Assembly (NCBI RefSeq): GCF_000282655.1
Contig: NZ_AKIV01000062.1
Location: 1-64,000 of the forward strand
Length of the DNA: 64,000 bases
Source: Polaromonas sp. CF318
Lineage (GTDB): Bacteria; Pseudomonadota; Gammaproteobacteria; Burkholderiales; Burkholderiaceae_C
Direction: 5' to 3'
Shown here: piece after piece, positions 1-9,161 of the stretch
Layout: each line of letters begins with the position of its first letter
Numbering within the stretch: the stretch's first letter is position 1
Notes under the pieces: generated by a model
The model's database searches: none
Seen by the model: only the letters and a program-made list of their open reading frames with translations
What the model was told of the DNA's origin: nothing
Made by a program: the position numbers and the translations under genes

Positions 1-701
1 GCCCCCAGCCGCAGGCCGGCAGCGACGTCGGCGCGGTCATGCACCAGGTCGATGCCGGCGGAGGCCCGGTAGTCTTCGCAGATGCTGGCGGCGGTGCCGG
101 GGATTTGTGCGCAGCGCTCATATTCGGCCAGCGCGGCCGGCGCGAATGCGGCCAGGCCGGCATGGCGCTTGCCCATCACGCTGCGCACGTAGCGCACCGG
201 GTCGGATTCAATCAGCGCCTCCGGCAAGGGCGGCGGCTGAATCAGGAAGAACCAGTGCCAGTAGGCGCGCGCAAAAACATCCGTGGTGTTGCCGTACATG
301 GCGAGCGTGGGCGCGATGTCCAGCAGCATCAGGCGCTCCACCGCATCCGGATGGTCGGCCGCCAGGCGATGCGCAACGCGCGCGCCGCGATCATGGGCCA
401 GCACCTGGAAACGCGAAAACCCGCAGGCCTGCATGACGGCCACCGCATCCTGCGCCATGGTGCGTTTCGAATAGGCCTGATGGTCCGCGTCGCTCGCAAT
501 CCGTACCGAATCCCCGTAGCCACGCAGGTCCATCATGACCACGGTAAACACCTTGGCCAGTTCACCGGCCACCGCATGCCACATGGCATGGGTTTGCGGG
601 TGGCCGTGCAGCAGCAGCAAGGGTGCGCCTCTGCCGCCCTGCAGGGTGCGCAGCCTCCCTGCCGGCCCTTCTATGTCGCGTTGGGAAAATCCTTCGAACA
701 T
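1..701 (-). CDS. Haloacetate/fluoroacetate dehalogenase-like alpha/beta hydrolase, C-terminus cut by window edge
   Basis: The minus-strand frame opens at ATG 701 and runs off the left edge, giving about 233 residues. Visible are an oxyanion-type HGHPQ segment near residue 33, DLRGYGDS, and a nucleophile elbow reading HDRGARVAHR, in which Asp replaces the usual Ser. The later WFFLIQPPPLPE stretch is typical of DehH1/fluoroacetate dehalogenases. Such enzymes use the Asp nucleophile to displace halide from haloacetates; some relatives are epoxide hydrolases. The catalytic His lies beyond the window. The start codon overlaps the stop of the upstream Bug gene (TGATG), so translation is probably coupled. 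Substrate is inferred only from motif similarity. Confidence 0.75.
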   Translation of the reverse strand, partial: MFEGFSQRDIEGPAGRLRTLQGGRGAPLLLLHGHPQTHAMWHAVAGELAKVFTVVMMDLRGYGDSVRIASDADHQAYSKRTMAQDAVAVMQACGFSRFQVLAHDRGARVAHRLAADHPDAVERLMLLDIAPTLAMYGNTTDVFARAYWHWFFLIQPPPLPEALIESDPVRYVRSVMGKRHAGLAAFAPAALAEYERCAQIPGTAASICEDYRASAGIDLVHDRADVAAGLRLG

Positions 702-1696
702 CAATCGGCCTTGATTCCTTTTTGTGCCACCAGCTTGTTCCAGCGTTGGTATTCTGACCGGATCAAGGCGTCGGACTGCACTGGCGTCTGCGGCCATGCG
801 TCAAAACCCTCACGCGCCAGGCGCGCCCGGACCTCGGGCGCATTCAGCGTCTCGTTCAGGGACTGGTTGAGCTTGCCAAGCACGTCTTGCGAAACGGCGG
901 CCGGCGCGCTCACCACAAACCATGTTTCAAATACATAGTTCGCCAGCCCGGCTTCGGCCATGGTCGGCACCTCGGGCAGCATGGGCGAGCGCCTGGGGCC
1001 TGTCACCGCCAACGCCCGCAGCTTGCCACCCGCCACATGCTGCTGCGCGGCGGAAAGCACGGGAAAGCTCATATCAACCTGTCCGGAGATGGTATCGACC
1101 AGGGCCGGCCCGCCGCCCCGGTAGGGAACGTGAAGAATGAAGGTTTTCGATTCGGCCTTGAACAATTCGGCCGCCATGTGAAAAGTGCTGCCGGTGCCAG
1201 CCGAGCCGAATGACAGTTTTCCAGGCCGGGCTTTGGCGAGCGCCACCAGCTCGCGAACAGTCTTGGCGGGCACCTGGTTGTTGAGCACCAGCACATGCTG
1301 CGACGTGGCCACGGTGCCAACCGCTTTAAGGTCTTTCAACGTGTCAAAGGGCAACCGGGCAAATAGCGACGGATTGATGGCCTGCGAAACCGTATTGAGC
1401 GACAGCGTGTAGCCGTCCGCTCGCGACTTGGCGACGGCATCCATGCCAAGGTTGCCGGAGGCACCAGCCCGGTTGTCCACCACCACCGGCTGCCCGAGGC
1501 GCTTGCCCCATTCGTCCGAAATCAACCTGGCCGCGATGTCGGCGCTCCCGCCCGGCGCATAGGGCACCACCAACCGAATGGGCTTGTCGGGAAAGCCCTG
1601 GCTCCAGGCCGGGGCTGCAATGCACGCCAAGGCAAGCCAGGAGGCGCGGCACACCAATGAGCGGCACAGCTGGTGATGAAGGTCCATGAATGGCAT
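701..1696 (-). CDS. Bug/TctC-family tripartite tricarboxylate transporter substrate-binding protein
   Basis: 331 residues. A signal peptide ending AWSQG is followed by the family hallmark FPDKPIRLVVPYAPGGSADI, a VDNRAGASGN segment, and later VPYRGGGPA. Bug proteins bind small carboxylates or amides in the periplasm for TctAB-type permeases, but most members are orphans, as here. A longer frame starts at 1771; I chose 1696 because AGGAG lies six bases upstream and the signal peptide then starts normally. It is translationally coupled to the dehalogenase-like hydrolase and divergent from a LysR regulator, which suggests uptake or sensing of that hydrolase's substrate. The ligand is unknown. Confidence 0.9.
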   Translation of the reverse strand: MPFMDLHHQLCRSLVCRASWLALACIAAPAWSQGFPDKPIRLVVPYAPGGSADIAARLISDEWGKRLGQPVVVDNRAGASGNLGMDAVAKSRADGYTLSLNTVSQAINPSLFARLPFDTLKDLKAVGTVATSQHVLVLNNQVPAKTVRELVALAKARPGKLSFGSAGTGSTFHMAAELFKAESKTFILHVPYRGGGPALVDTISGQVDMSFPVLSAAQQHVAGGKLRALAVTGPRRSPMLPEVPTMAEAGLANYVFETWFVVSAPAAVSQDVLGKLNQSLNETLNAPEVRARLAREGFDAWPQTPVQSDALIRSEYQRWNKLVAQKGIKAD

Positions 1697-1754
1697 GCGA
1701 GTCTCCTGTTCGTTGTGGGACTCATTCTGGCTACCGCATCGCCTTGATTCAAGC

Positions 1755-1776
1755 AATAATCTGGCAATCAATTATT
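1755..1776. promoter_or_regulatory. Inverted repeat, probable LysR operator in divergent promoter
   Basis: AATAAT, ten bases, ATTATT, lying in the 95-bp gap between the LysR gene and the divergent Bug gene. AT-rich dyads containing a T-N11-A core are the usual binding sites of LysR regulators. The assignment is from position and symmetry only. Confidence 0.5.
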
Positions 1777-1791
1777 TCCTTTAAGGCATGA

Positions 1792-2772
1792 ATGGATCGC
1801 AGCGACCTCGAACTGGTTTTGGCCGTGCGGGACGGCGGTAGCCTGAGCGCCGCCGCGCTGGCTCTGGATGTAGCGCCGCCGGTCGTGACCAAACGGCTAG
1901 CCGCCCTGGAAGCCCAACTGGGGCAGCGCCTGTTCCAGCGCACGACACGCCGGGTCAGCCCCACGGCCGAGGGAGAGACCGTGTGCGAGCGCGCGAGGGT
2001 CCTGCTGCAGGGATTCACATCGCTCGAATCGGAGTTGCAGGAGCGCAAGGCTGAGCCCACGGGACTGATCCGCCTCGTCGCGACTTTCGGTTTCGGGCGC
2101 TTGTGGCTGGGGCCTGCGCTTTCCGGTTTTCAGGAGCGTTACCCGCGCATCGAAATCCAGCTGCAACTCACCGAACAATTGCCCGACCTGGCGCTTGAAG
2201 GCTTTGACGGCGCGATCTGGCTCTGGTCGGTCGAGGGTCGGCAGGCTGCCCAATGGGTGTCACGCCGCCTGGCGCGCAACCAGCGCGTGCTGGTGGCCTC
2301 GCCCCGCTACATCAAGCAGCACGGCGCGCCTGCCGACCTGCAGGCGCTGCAGGACCATGCCTGCCTGATCGTGCGTGAAAACGGCAACACCGCGGGACGG
2401 CGTTTTGACGTCTGGTCCTTGCACCGGGAGCGCGACAAGGTACCGGCGCGCGTGCGCGTCCACGGCCCGCTGGCCAGCAATTCAGGCGAACTGGTGCGCG
2501 ACTGGTGCCTAGAAGGCCGCGGCATCATGCTGCGCAGCCTGTGGGACATCGCGCCGCAGCTGGCCTCGGGCGAGCTGCGGCGCGTTTTACCAACCTATTC
2601 GATGCCCGATGCCGACATCCACTGGCTGGCGCCCTACCGCACCGACCAGCCCCGGCGCATCCGGCTGCTGATAGACCACCTGGCCGCGCAATTCCAGGAC
2701 ACGCCCTGGAAAACTACGCGGCCGGCCGCGGCTTCGCGGGCCGCACCACGAGGCTCACGCCCAGCGCCGTAA
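1792..2772 (+). CDS. LysR-family transcriptional regulator
   Basis: 326 residues. The N-terminal winged helix (about residues 1-60) reads DLELVLAVRDGGSLSAAALAL then VTKRLAALEAQLGQRLFQRTTRRVSPTAEG, the standard LysR DNA-binding signature. The rest is a periplasmic-binding-like effector domain. An ATG at 1788 is out of frame; AAGG lies just upstream of the chosen ATG. It is transcribed divergently from the Bug/dehalogenase pair, the classical arrangement for a regulator of that pair. The last 59 bases overlap the convergent EamA transporter, and the C-terminal tail is Ala/Arg/Pro-rich where the two genes share DNA. Confidence 0.93.
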   Translation: MDRSDLELVLAVRDGGSLSAAALALDVAPPVVTKRLAALEAQLGQRLFQRTTRRVSPTAEGETVCERARVLLQGFTSLESELQERKAEPTGLIRLVATFGFGRLWLGPALSGFQERYPRIEIQLQLTEQLPDLALEGFDGAIWLWSVEGRQAAQWVSRRLARNQRVLVASPRYIKQHGAPADLQALQDHACLIVRENGNTAGRRFDVWSLHRERDKVPARVRVHGPLASNSGELVRDWCLEGRGIMLRSLWDIAPQLASGELRRVLPTYSMPDADIHWLAPYRTDQPRRIRLLIDHLAAQFQDTPWKTTRPAAASRAAPRGSRPAP

Positions 2773-3637
2773 GCGCCGTGCCCAGGATGGTGGCCGTGGT
2801 GATGGATTCGCCAAAAAGCGCCCAGGCCATCAGGGCCGTGGTGGGCGGCACGAGGTAAAGCAGGCTGGTCACCGCGGTCGCCGCGCCGCGCTGGATCAGC
2901 AGGTAAAGCAGCGAGCTGCCGCCCAGCGTCAATGCCAGCACCGACCAGGCCATGGCGCCCAGCAAATGGACGTTCCAGTTGATCGCCTCGGTTTCGAACA
3001 AGGCCAGCGGCAGCGTCACCACCAAGGCCGCCGCCAGCTGGATGGCATTGGCCGTGCGCACATCGGCCGGCTGGACAAAGCGCTTTTGATACAGCGTGCC
3101 GGCCGTGATGCAGAACAGGGCGAACACGGTGCAGGCCAGCGTCAATGCGCTGACCTCCTGGCCGATACCGAATTTGCGCGACACCACCAGCAGCAGGCCG
3201 CCCAGCCCGAATGCCAGGCCTGCCCACTGGCGCGGGCTGACCCGGGCCTGCGCGTTGCCGGCATCGCCCGAGGACATCCACGACACCCACAGCGCCGTGA
3301 GCACGGGCTGAAGCCCGACGATGAGCGCCGTCAGGCCCGAACCCATGCCGGCCTTCATCGCGCTCCAGATGCCCCCCAGGTAGCCCGCATGCATCAGCAA
3401 GCCGGTGATCGCCAGGTGGCCCCACTGCGCACGCGTCCTGGGCCAGGCGGCCCGGGCCAGCACTATCCAGACCAGGAAACAAACAATGGACAGGAAATAG
3501 CGTATGGCCAGGAAGGTCAACGGCGGGGCGTAAGGCAGTCCGTATTTGGCGACGATGAAGCCGGTGCTCCAGATCACGACAAACACGGCGGGCATGGCCC
3601 GGATCAAGGCACCCGGGGAGGAAGAGACAGAACTCAA
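2714..3637 (-). CDS. EamA/DMT-superfamily transporter
   Basis: 307 residues, almost entirely hydrophobic, with about ten predicted membrane segments in two repeats. The first repeat carries VVIWSTGFIVAKYGLPYAPPLTFLAIRYF, typical of EamA domains, and the second ends FGESITTATILGTALTALGVSLV. Members export amino acids, metabolites or drugs across the inner membrane. The substrate cannot be read from sequence. The gene ends inside the convergent LysR gene (59-bp overlap) and starts 28 bp downstream of pgsA, so it may be the last gene of the uvrC-pgsA transcript. Confidence 0.9.
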   Translation of the reverse strand: MSSVSSSPGALIRAMPAVFVVIWSTGFIVAKYGLPYAPPLTFLAIRYFLSIVCFLVWIVLARAAWPRTRAQWGHLAITGLLMHAGYLGGIWSAMKAGMGSGLTALIVGLQPVLTALWVSWMSSGDAGNAQARVSPRQWAGLAFGLGGLLLVVSRKFGIGQEVSALTLACTVFALFCITAGTLYQKRFVQPADVRTANAIQLAAALVVTLPLALFETEAINWNVHLLGAMAWSVLALTLGGSSLLYLLIQRGAATAVTSLLYLVPPTTALMAWALFGESITTATILGTALTALGVSLVVRPAKPRPAA

Positions 3638-3665
3638 GGAGGGCAGCTTTAGGGGGACGGCGGGG

Positions 3666-4232
3666 CTACTTGGCGCGCGCGCGGATTTCCGGAATGGCTT
3701 TTTGCAGGTAATAAATCATGGACCAGACCGTGAGGATGGCGGAGATCCATATCAGCCAGGTGCCCCAGACATGCGTGTTGACCACGCCGAAGAGAACGCC
3801 ATCGAACAGCAAAAAGGGAATGGCGATCATCTGCACCGTGGTCTTGACCTTGCCCAGCATGTGCACGGCCACGCTTTTGGTCGCCCCTATCAGGGCCATC
3901 CATTCGCGCAACGCCGAGATTGCGATTTCGCGGCCGATGATGATGAGAGCCACAAACACGTCGGCCCGCTGCAGGTGCACCAGCACCAGCAAAGAGGCGC
4001 ACACCAGGAATTTATCGGCCACCGGATCCAGGAAGGCGCCGAAGGATGATGTCTGGTTCAGCTTGCGCGCCAGAAAGCCGTCCAGCCAGTCGGTCGCGGC
4101 GAAGACCACAAACATCACGGTGGCGATCAGGTTGCGCTCAGTGGGCGCCAGGTTCAGGTAGAACACCCCCACGATCAGCGGAATCGCAACAATGCGGGTC
4201 CAGGTCATCAGCGTGGGGATAGTCAGAAACAT
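3666..4232 (-). CDS. pgsA: CDP-diacylglycerol--glycerol-3-phosphate 3-phosphatidyltransferase
   Basis: 188 residues. Makes phosphatidylglycerophosphate, the committed step to phosphatidylglycerol and cardiolipin, at the inner membrane. The CDP-alcohol phosphatidyltransferase signature D-x2-D-G-x2-A-R-x8-G-x3-D-x3-D is complete in DWLDGFLARKLNQTSSFGAF followed by LDPVADKF, near residues 48-75. Several hydrophobic helices follow. It sits 105 bp downstream of uvrC on the same strand, the same uvrC-pgsA order as in Escherichia coli. Length is normal for the family. Confidence 0.96.
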   Translation of the reverse strand: MFLTIPTLMTWTRIVAIPLIVGVFYLNLAPTERNLIATVMFVVFAATDWLDGFLARKLNQTSSFGAFLDPVADKFLVCASLLVLVHLQRADVFVALIIIGREIAISALREWMALIGATKSVAVHMLGKVKTTVQMIAIPFLLFDGVLFGVVNTHVWGTWLIWISAILTVWSMIYYLQKAIPEIRARAK

Positions 4233-4337
4233 GACCCGATTTTGGCATGAGCCGCACCAAGCCCGCCGGGCACCGGGTCAAAGCGCACCAAAACGGTGGT
4301 TTTCGTTGCTCAAATACGTCTGGCACCCAATGGCGCA

Positions 4338-6317
4338 TCAATGCAGCGCGCGGTAGATTTCCTCGGCCAGGTCCCTGGAAATGCCGTCCACCGTGGCGAT
4401 ATCTTCCGCGCTGGCCGAGGCAATGCCGCGAATGCCGCCAAAGCGCTGCAGCAGGCTGGCGCGCCGTTTGGGGCCTATGCCCGCAATGTCCTCCAGCTTG
4501 CTGCCGCCCACCCTGACCTTGGCGCGCTTGGCCCGCATGCCGGTGATGGCAAAGCGGTGGGCCTCGTCGCGGATTTGCGCGATCAGCATCAGCGCGGCCG
4601 AATCCCGCCCCAAATAAACCTTGTCGCGCCCGTCGGCAAACACCAGCTCTTCCAGGCCGACCTTGCGGCCCTCGCCTTTTTCCACGCCGGCGATCAGCCC
4701 CAGGTCCAGCCCCAGTTCCTCGAACACCTCGCGCGCCATCGAGACCTGCCCCTTGCCGCCGTCGACCAGCACCAGGTCGGGCAGCTTGGCCTCGCCATTG
4801 CGCGCGGCTTCGGCCAGGCGGGTGTAGCGGCGCGTCAGCACCTGGCGCATGGCGGCGTAGTCGTCGCCGGGCGTGATGCCCTCGATGTTGTAGCGGCGGT
4901 ATTCGCTGTTGACCATCTTGTGCTCCTGGAACACCACGCAGGAGGCCTGTGTCGACTCACCGGCCGTGTGCGAGATGTCGAAGCACTCGATGCGCAGCGC
5001 GTCGAGGTTGTCGAGCGGCAAGTCCAGCGCCTCGGCCAGCGCGCGCGTGCGCGCCTGCTGCGAGCCCTGCTCGGCCAGCAAACGGGCCAGTTGCAGGCCG
5101 GCATTTTTCTGCGCCATCTCCAGCCAGATGCGGCGCTGCTCGCGCGGCTGGTGGATGGCCGTGACCTTGGTGCCGGTCTGGGCGCTCAGCGCCTCCATCA
5201 ATTCCTTGTCCACAGCCTCGCTGCAGACCAGGGTGGGAGGAACCGGCACGTCGATGTAGTGCTGCGCGATAAAGGCTTCCAGCACCAGGGCCTCCAGCGG
5301 CTTGGCCTCAGGCACCGCAGCCGTCGCGGCCTGCCCGGCCTCCGTGCCGGTCTCGGCATCGAGCGCCGCGACGTCAGCCGCGTTCTCGACATGGCTCGGG
5401 AAGTAAGCCCTATCGCCCAGGTGGCGGCCACCCCGCACCATGGCAAGGTTGACGCAGGCCTTGCCGCCCTGCACTTTCACCGCCAGGATGTCGACGTCCT
5501 TGTCGCCGCCAATTTCCATGGACTGCTGGTGCAGCACCTTGGACAGCGCCGACATCTGGTTGCGCAGTTCGGCGGCCTGCTCGAACTCAAGCCTGTCGGC
5601 ATGGGCCAGCATTTTTTTCTCGAGTTCGGTCAGGATGTCCTGGGCCTGGCCCTGCAGGAAGCGTTCGGCGTTGGCGGTGTCCAGCGCGTACTGCTCGGGC
5701 GACACATGGCCGACGCAAGGGGCCGAACAGCGCTTGATCTGGTACAGCAGGCAGGGCCGGGTACGGTTGTTGAACACCGTGTCTTCGCAGGTGCGCAGCC
5801 GGAACACCTTTTGCAGCAGCAAGATGGTGTCCTTGACGGCCCAGGCACTCGGGTAAGGCCCGAAGTAGCGGTGCTTTTTCTCGACCGCGCCGCGGTAGTA
5901 GGCAATGCGCGGGAACACCGCGGCCGCCGGCGCCTCGCCTTCCACGGGCGGTCGCGCGCCGGTCAGCTTGAGGTAGGGATAGCTCTTGTCGTCCCGAAAC
6001 AGGATGTTGTATTTCGGGTTCAGCGTCTTGATCAGGTTGTTTTCCAGCAGCAGCGCTTCGGCCTCGGAGCGCACCACCGTGGTCTCCATGCGGACGATCT
6101 TGGTCACCATGTGGCCTATGCGCGTGCCGCCGTGATTCTTCTGGAAGTAGTTGGAGACCCGCTTCTTGAGGTTGCGCGCCTTGCCGACATAAAGCACGCC
6201 GCCCTCGGCATCGAAGTAGCGGTAGACGCCGGGCAAGGCGGGCAGCGCGGCCACTTCGGCCAGCAGCTCGGGCGCATGTCCGGAGCTCGGCTTGTCAACG
6301 GAGGGATGTTCAGGCAT
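4338..6317 (-). CDS. uvrC: Excinuclease ABC subunit C
   Basis: 659 residues. UvrC makes the two incisions flanking lesions in nucleotide excision repair with UvrA and UvrB. The GIY-YIG nuclease domain is visible near the N-terminus (PGVYRYF then [13 protein letters not shown]), then a cysteine-containing segment ([15 protein letters not shown]), a UVR motif around [13 protein letters not shown], the RNase-H-like nuclease domain ([16 protein letters not shown]) and C-terminal helix-hairpin-helix repeats ([18 protein letters not shown]). An Ala/Glu-rich insertion sits between the UVR and nuclease domains. The frame is open to 6488, but the domain start and the divergent earP gene favour ATG 6317. 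Confidence 0.96.
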   Translation of the reverse strand: MPEHPSVDKPSSGHAPELLAEVAALPALPGVYRYFDAEGGVLYVGKARNLKKRVSNYFQKNHGGTRIGHMVTKIVRMETTVVRSEAEALLLENNLIKTLNPKYNILFRDDKSYPYLKLTGARPPVEGEAPAAAVFPRIAYYRGAVEKKHRYFGPYPSAWAVKDTILLLQKVFRLRTCEDTVFNNRTRPCLLYQIKRCSAPCVGHVSPEQYALDTANAERFLQGQAQDILTELEKKMLAHADRLEFEQAAELRNQMSALSKVLHQQSMEIGGDKDVDILAVKVQGGKACVNLAMVRGGRHLGDRAYFPSHVENAADVAALDAETGTEAGQAATAAVPEAKPLEALVLEAFIAQHYIDVPVPPTLVCSEAVDKELMEALSAQTGTKVTAIHQPREQRRIWLEMAQKNAGLQLARLLAEQGSQQARTRALAEALDLPLDNLDALRIECFDISHTAGESTQASCVVFQEHKMVNSEYRRYNIEGITPGDDYAAMRQVLTRRYTRLAEAARNGEAKLPDLVLVDGGKGQVSMAREVFEELGLDLGLIAGVEKGEGRKVGLEELVFADGRDKVYLGRDSAALMLIAQIRDEAHRFAITGMRAKRAKVRVGGSKLEDIAGIGPKRRASLLQRFGGIRGIASASAEDIATVDGISRDLAEEIYRALH

Positions 6318-6381
6318 TCCCCTATTTTGCCGTGTAGCGGCGCTTTGGGGCGGCAGCATCCGCTGCATCACAATACCCGCC

Positions 6382-7515
6382 ATGGCTGCCGCGCGCGTTT
6401 GGGACATTTTTTGCAAAGTCATCGACAACCTCGGAGACATTGGCATCTGCTGGCGCCTGGCCGCCGACCTGGCCTCGCGGGGCCACACGGTGCGGCTCTG
6501 GGTGGACGATGCCTCGGCCCTGCGCTGGATGGCGCCGGCCGGATGCGAGGGAGTTCACGTGCTGCCCTGGCCGCAGGATGGCGAGCCGCTGGACCTTCAG
6601 GCCGCCGGGCTTGCGCAACAGCCGACCGATGTGCTGGTCGAGGCCTTCGGCTGTGAAATAGCACCCGAGTTTTTGGCCGCCTGCGCCGGTGCCGCACAGG
6701 CAAGCGGCCGCAAGCCCGTCTGGATCAACCTCGAATACCTGTCCGCCGAGGACTATGTCGAGCGTTCCCATACCCTGCCCTCGCCCGTGCAAAACGGCCC
6801 GGCGGCCGGCTGGACCAAGTGGTTTTTCTACCCCGGCTTCACCGACAACACCGGCGGGCTGCTGCGAGAGCCCGGCTTGCTGGAGCGGCAAGCGCAGTTT
6901 GACCGCGCCGAATGGCTTCAAGCCCATGGAATCCCCAGCGAGGGACAAACGCTGGTATCCCTGTTCTGCTATGAACCCCCGGCGCTGCAAAGCCTGCTCG
7001 CGCAATTCGCGCGGCAGGGCTTGCAAGGCCGGCCGGTGCGCCTGCTGGTGGCCGCCGGACGCGCGGCCGCCGCGGTACGGGCCCTTGCCGGCAATCACCC
7101 TGGCCAAACCGGGGACACGCAGCTTTCGATTTCCTACCTGCCCTTGCTGGCGCAGACGGAATTTGACCACCTGCTCTGGGCCTGCGACCTCAATTTCGTG
7201 CGCGGCGAGGATTCGGTGGTGCGCGCGCTCTGGGCCGGCAAGCCTTTTGTCTGGCAGATTTACCCCCAGCACGACGACATCCACCTGGCCAAGCTCCAGG
7301 CCTTTCTGGATTGGCTGCAGGCGCCGCCCTCCCTGCGCGCGTTTCATGCCGCCTGGAACCGCCGGGAGGCCCCCCAAAACGCCGCGACGGGCCCGTGGCC
7401 CCCACCCGCCGACCTGCCCGCCTGGCAGGCCGCGACCCGGGCGGGCCGAGCCCGACTGGCGGCCCAGGACGACCTGGCGACCCGGCTGCTCGGCTTTGTG
7501 GCAAAAAAACGTTAA
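6382..7515 (+). CDS. earP: EF-P arginine rhamnosyltransferase
   Basis: 377 residues. EarP transfers rhamnose from dTDP-rhamnose to Arg32 of elongation factor P. The start [25 protein letters not shown] is the family's characteristic N-terminus, and a later block reads [27 protein letters not shown], the nucleotide-sugar-binding end. The frame is open from 6292, but ATG 6382 puts the conserved segment at residue 6. It lies 117 bp upstream of efp on the same strand, and the EF-P here carries the target arginine, which confirms the assignment. Divergent from uvrC. Confidence 0.95.
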   Translation: MAAARVWDIFCKVIDNLGDIGICWRLAADLASRGHTVRLWVDDASALRWMAPAGCEGVHVLPWPQDGEPLDLQAAGLAQQPTDVLVEAFGCEIAPEFLAACAGAAQASGRKPVWINLEYLSAEDYVERSHTLPSPVQNGPAAGWTKWFFYPGFTDNTGGLLREPGLLERQAQFDRAEWLQAHGIPSEGQTLVSLFCYEPPALQSLLAQFARQGLQGRPVRLLVAAGRAAAAVRALAGNHPGQTGDTQLSISYLPLLAQTEFDHLLWACDLNFVRGEDSVVRALWAGKPFVWQIYPQHDDIHLAKLQAFLDWLQAPPSLRAFHAAWNRREAPQNAATGPWPPPADLPAWQAATRAGRARLAAQDDLATRLLGFVAKKR

Positions 7516-7632
7516 AATCATGGGCTTTGCAGACCAGCCCGAAGACCGACCAGGTCTTGGCGTCCTGCACAACCCGCCGCGGAACCTGCACACCGGTGCA
7601 AGCGTTTAGCGGCCTACCTCAGTGAAACTGCT

Positions 7633-8187
7633 ATGAAAATCGCTCAAGAAATCCGCGCCGGCAACGTCATCATGCACGGCAAGGACCCGATGGTGGTCCT
7701 CAAGACCGAATACAGCCGCGGTGGGCGCAATTCCGCCACCGTGCGCATGAAGCTCAAAAGCCTGGTCGCCAACTTCAACACCGAAGTCGTGTTCAAGGCC
7801 GACGACAAGATGGACCAGATCGTCCTCGACAAAAAGGACTGCACCTACTCCTACTTCGCCGACCCGCTGTACGTCTGCATGGACTCCGAATACAACCAGT
7901 ACGAAGTCGAGGCCGAAAACATGGGCGACTCGCTCAACTACCTGCAGGACGGCATGGAGCTGGAAGTCGTGTTCTATGACGGCAAGGCCATCTCGGTGGA
8001 ACTGCCCACCAGCGTGCAGCGCGAAATCACCTGGACTGAACCCGCTGTCAAGGGCGACACCTCCGGCAAGGTCCTGAAACCCGCCAAGATTGCCACTGGT
8101 TTTGAAATCGGCGTGCCCATCTTCGTGGCCCAGGGCGACGTGGTTGAAATCGACACCCGCACCGGCGAATACCGCAAACGCGTGTAA
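7633..8187 (+). CDS. efp: Elongation factor P, Arg32 type
   Basis: 184 residues, normal length. EF-P enters the ribosomal E site to relieve stalling at polyproline. Domain I carries the loop [13 protein letters not shown], placing Arg at position 32 where the E. coli type has a modified Lys; this is the rhamnosylation target of EarP, encoded just upstream. Domain III ends [15 protein letters not shown], the standard EF-P C-terminus. A strong intrinsic terminator follows 18 bases after the stop codon. Confidence 0.98.
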   Translation: MKIAQEIRAGNVIMHGKDPMVVLKTEYSRGGRNSATVRMKLKSLVANFNTEVVFKADDKMDQIVLDKKDCTYSYFADPLYVCMDSEYNQYEVEAENMGDSLNYLQDGMELEVVFYDGKAISVELPTSVQREITWTEPAVKGDTSGKVLKPAKIATGFEIGVPIFVAQGDVVEIDTRTGEYRKRV

Positions 8188-8205
8188 AAACCGCTTCAGC
8201 ACCCG

Positions 8206-8231
8206 AAAAAGGCTCCTCATGGAGCCTTTTT
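8206..8231 (+). terminator. Rho-independent terminator after efp
   Basis: Perfect stem AAAAAGGCTCC / GGAGCCTTTTT with a four-base TCAT loop, running into T residues, 18 bases after the efp stop. Confidence 0.93.
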
Positions 8232-8297
8232 GCTTTCTACTTCCCGCGCCAGTGCCGCGAAAAGCAGCCGTCCTCCCCGATCGTTGACAATAAGCCC

Positions 8298-9161
8298 ATG
8301 GAACAAAAACAGGATCTATCCGTCAGCCGCCTGGCCAACGCCTGGGCGGCGCTGCAGGCCCACGCCAGCGAAGGCAACCCCCTCGAAGCAGACGCGTCCC
8401 GCCTGGCCTTTGCCGACCCGGAATTCCTGCTGCGGCGCGAAACCCGCGGCATACGCTTCCAGCTGGAGCTGCTCAAGCCGGACCTGGAACAGCAGGCCCA
8501 CGGCATTGAAAACACCGTGGTGGTGTTCGGCAGCGCCCGCTTTCGCAGCGAAGAGGATTCCGCCCTGATGGTGGCCGAGGCCGAGGCCGGCGGCGACCCC
8601 GAGGTGATAGACCGCGCGAAAAAATTGGCGCGCAACGCCCATTACTACGAAAGCGCCCGCGCCTTCGGCAAGCTGGTGGCGCAGTACAGCGACGACAAGC
8701 CGCCGGAAACCAAGCTCTTCATCTGCACCGGCGGCGGCCCGGGCATCATGCAGGCGGCCAACCGCGGCGCGCATGAGGCCGGTGGCCTCAGCGTCGGCCT
8801 GGCCATCGTGCTGCCCATGGAAGAGGCGGCCAACCCCTACGTGCCGCCTGAACTCTCCTTCAAGTTCCACTACTTCGCGCTGCGCAAGATGCATTTCATG
8901 ATGCGCGCCAAGGCCCTGGTGGTGTTTCCGGGCGGCTTCGGCACGCTGGACGAGCTGTTCGAGGTCATCACCCTGGTGCAGACCCGCAAGGCCAAGCCGG
9001 TGCCCATCATCCTGTTCGGCAGCAGCTACTGGAAGCGCCTGCTCAACACCGAGATGCTGGTGGAAGAAGGCGTGATCTCGCCGAACGACCTCAAGCTGTT
9101 CCAGTACGTTGACGACCCGCAGGTCGCCTGGGACCTGATCAAGGACTTTTACCGTCTTTGA
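8298..9161 (+). CDS. LOG-family (TIGR00730) Rossmann-fold protein
   Basis: 287 residues. Central motifs are CTGGGPGIMQAANRGA and, near residue 210, VVFPGGFGTLDELFEV, the PGGxGTxxE signature of the LOG family. Characterised members hydrolyse cytokinin riboside monophosphates or AMP; the old name lysine decarboxylase is wrong. About 70 extra N-terminal residues precede the core, as in the longer bacterial subgroup. The 3' end overlaps the convergent MFS gene by 23 bases. Substrate in this organism is not established. Confidence 0.88.
   Translation: MEQKQDLSVSRLANAWAALQAHASEGNPLEADASRLAFADPEFLLRRETRGIRFQLELLKPDLEQQAHGIENTVVVFGSARFRSEEDSALMVAEAEAGGDPEVIDRAKKLARNAHYYESARAFGKLVAQYSDDKPPETKLFICTGGGPGIMQAANRGAHEAGGLSVGLAIVLPMEEAANPYVPPELSFKFHYFALRKMHFMMRAKALVVFPGGFGTLDELFEVITLVQTRKAKPVPIILFGSSYWKRLLNTEMLVEEGVISPNDLKLFQYVDDPQVAWDLIKDFYRL

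Noticed and set aside
4296..6656. 786-codon open frame on the plus strand opposite uvrC
   Set aside because: Opposes the well-supported uvrC and has no domain features.
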